NCBI GenBank assembly: GCA_024401945.1
Contig: JAKSKC010000075.1
Span: forward strand, 1-6,866
Reading direction: 5' to 3'
Length of the DNA stretch: 6,866 nucleotides
Source of the DNA: Bacteroidales bacterium
Lineage (GTDB): Bacteria; Bacteroidota; Bacteroidia; Bacteroidales; UBA932
The notes beneath the pieces were generated by a model that saw only the letters and a list, made by a program, of their open reading frames with translations, was not told the origin of the DNA and ran no database searches. Position numbers and translations under genes: made by a program. How positions within the stretch are numbered: the stretch's first letter is position 1; each line of letters opens with the position of its first letter. Shown here piece by piece: positions 6,416 to 6,866 of the stretch.

Positions 6416-6864
6416 AGATCGTCCACCTTGTCCTTCACCGCGTCATATTCATATCCGCGGGAAAGGGCGAATTTCAGCAGCTTGAGCTTGAACTGGGGGT
6501 CACCCTTCAGGGTTCTGGCCTTCGCCTGGAGCAGGCGGTCCAGCCTGGCTCCGGACTTGTCGTCATCCAGTTCGGAAATAGCCGAGTCAATGTCGGCTTT
6601 CGGGATCCGTTTCGCGGCCAGCGCGAAACGGATTTTCACAGGCCCCCAGCCTGTGATGCCCGCTTTTTCGCGGGCGAAAGCCGCCGCATAGCGGCTGTCA
6701 TCCACATAACCCTCGGAGACAAGGCTCTCCAGGATGCCCTCCACGGAGGAGGGATCGTCCGGAAGCTTGCGCGAAGCCTTCTGCAGGATGTCGTAACTGC
6801 AGTATTCACGGCGGGCGCAGGCCGCCTGGAGGCTGTTCAGGACCTTTTTCGCCTCCTCATTCAT
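6403..6864 (-). CDS. recX: Regulatory protein RecX
   Basis: RecX binds RecA filaments and limits their growth and activity during recombination and SOS induction. The protein is 153 residues, near the usual 150-170, and consists of repeated three-helix units. Family hallmarks are CARREYCSYDILQK near 16-29, EGYVDDSRYAAAFAREKAG near 51-69, GWGPVKIRFAL near 72-82 and a C-terminal segment with KLKLLKFALSRGYEYD. The ATG at 6864-6862 gives a plausible start, but only 2 bases remain upstream, so a longer N-terminus cannot be ruled out. It converges on pdxA and their ends overlap by 13 bases, with no terminator between. The gene holds an unusual density of perfect inverted repeats (see the repeat entry). 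recA is not in view. The RecX call is firm on motif pattern and length. Confidence 0.9.
   Translation of the reverse strand: MNEEAKKVLNSLQAACARREYCSYDILQKASRKLPDDPSSVEGILESLVSEGYVDDSRYAAAFAREKAGITGWGPVKIRFALAAKRIPKADIDSAISELDDDKSGARLDRLLQAKARTLKGDPQFKLKLLKFALSRGYEYDAVKDKVDDLQAI
6523..6802. repeat. Cluster of eight perfect short inverted repeats (hairpins) inside recX
   Basis: Perfect stems, given as outer positions (stem length, loop length): 6523-6537 (6,3), 6580-6598 (6,7), 6605-6633 (12,5), 6636-6656 (8,5), 6658-6675 (6,6), 6679-6696 (6,6), 6737-6753 (6,5) and 6781-6802 (6,10; both arms are CTGCAG). Five of them lie end to end between 6580 and 6696, where 76 of 117 bases can pair. The strongest joins ATCCGTTTCGCG to CGCGAAACGGAT. 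The cluster overlies the most conserved RecX codons. The pairings are read directly from the sequence; any function is unknown. Confidence 0.75.
6605..6636 (+). terminator. Possible intrinsic terminator for the rnhA-pdxA transcript, antisense to recX
   Basis: A perfect 12-bp GC-rich stem with a 5-base loop (6605-6633) runs into TTTT (6633-6636) on the plus strand. It lies about 190 bases beyond the pdxA stop, in the downstream direction of that transcript. On the minus strand the same stem is followed by CCCGAAAG, not T's, so any terminator action would be plus-strand only. The T-run is short, and nothing closer to the pdxA end looks like a terminator. This is a weak but orientation-specific candidate. 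Confidence 0.25.
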
Positions 6865-6866
6865 AA

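Noticed and set aside
1..6866. Mobile elements, CRISPR repeats, toxin-antitoxin or defence genes, tRNA or rRNA genes
   Set aside because: All sequence except 44 intergenic bases and a few 2-3-base gaps is accounted for by housekeeping genes with intact motifs. I saw no transposase, long terminal repeats, regularly spaced repeats or cloverleaf-like sequence.

Overview
This window reads as ordinary, very compact chromosome from a Bacteroidota species, most likely order Bacteroidales. The G+C content looks to be in the mid-50s percent by eye, so a higher-GC lineage such as Rikenellaceae or uncultured gut Bacteroidales fits better than Bacteroides itself; this placement is inference. Support comes from the lineage-typical fused DAHP synthase/chorismate mutase, the long form of RfbB, and TAnnTTTG promoter boxes. 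Start codons mostly lack Shine-Dalgarno sequences. Eight protein genes fill almost every base. I see no RNA gene, CRISPR array, insertion sequence or phage gene.

Left two thirds (1-4818, minus strand): one tightly packed gene string, transcribed right to left as rfbD, rfbB, an aminotransferase, tyrA and the DAHP synthase/chorismate mutase (cut by the window edge). Junctions are 3-base gaps (rfbD/rfbB, rfbB/aminotransferase) or 4-base ATGA overlaps (aminotransferase/tyrA, tyrA/DAHP synthase), so this is almost certainly one operon. It joins two steps of dTDP-L-rhamnose synthesis for surface glycans to the entry, branch and final transamination steps of phenylalanine/tyrosine synthesis. rfbA, rfbC and the prephenate dehydratase gene are not in the window.

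Middle (4819-4862): the only intergenic gap, 44 bases and AT-rich. It holds two TAnnTTTG boxes pointing in opposite directions and two bases apart, which form a dyad. This is the natural divergent promoter for the leftward operon and the rightward rnhA-pdxA pair.

Right third: rnhA (RNase HI) and pdxA (pyridoxal phosphate synthesis) run rightward with an ATGA overlap. recX (RecA modulator) runs leftward and overlaps the end of pdxA tail to tail by 13 bases. recX is unusually rich in perfect short inverted repeats, including a 12-bp stem, and this is the most notable non-coding signal here. I found no credible novel system. The findings concern operon composition, the divergent promoter, the recX hairpins and a few residue-level points.
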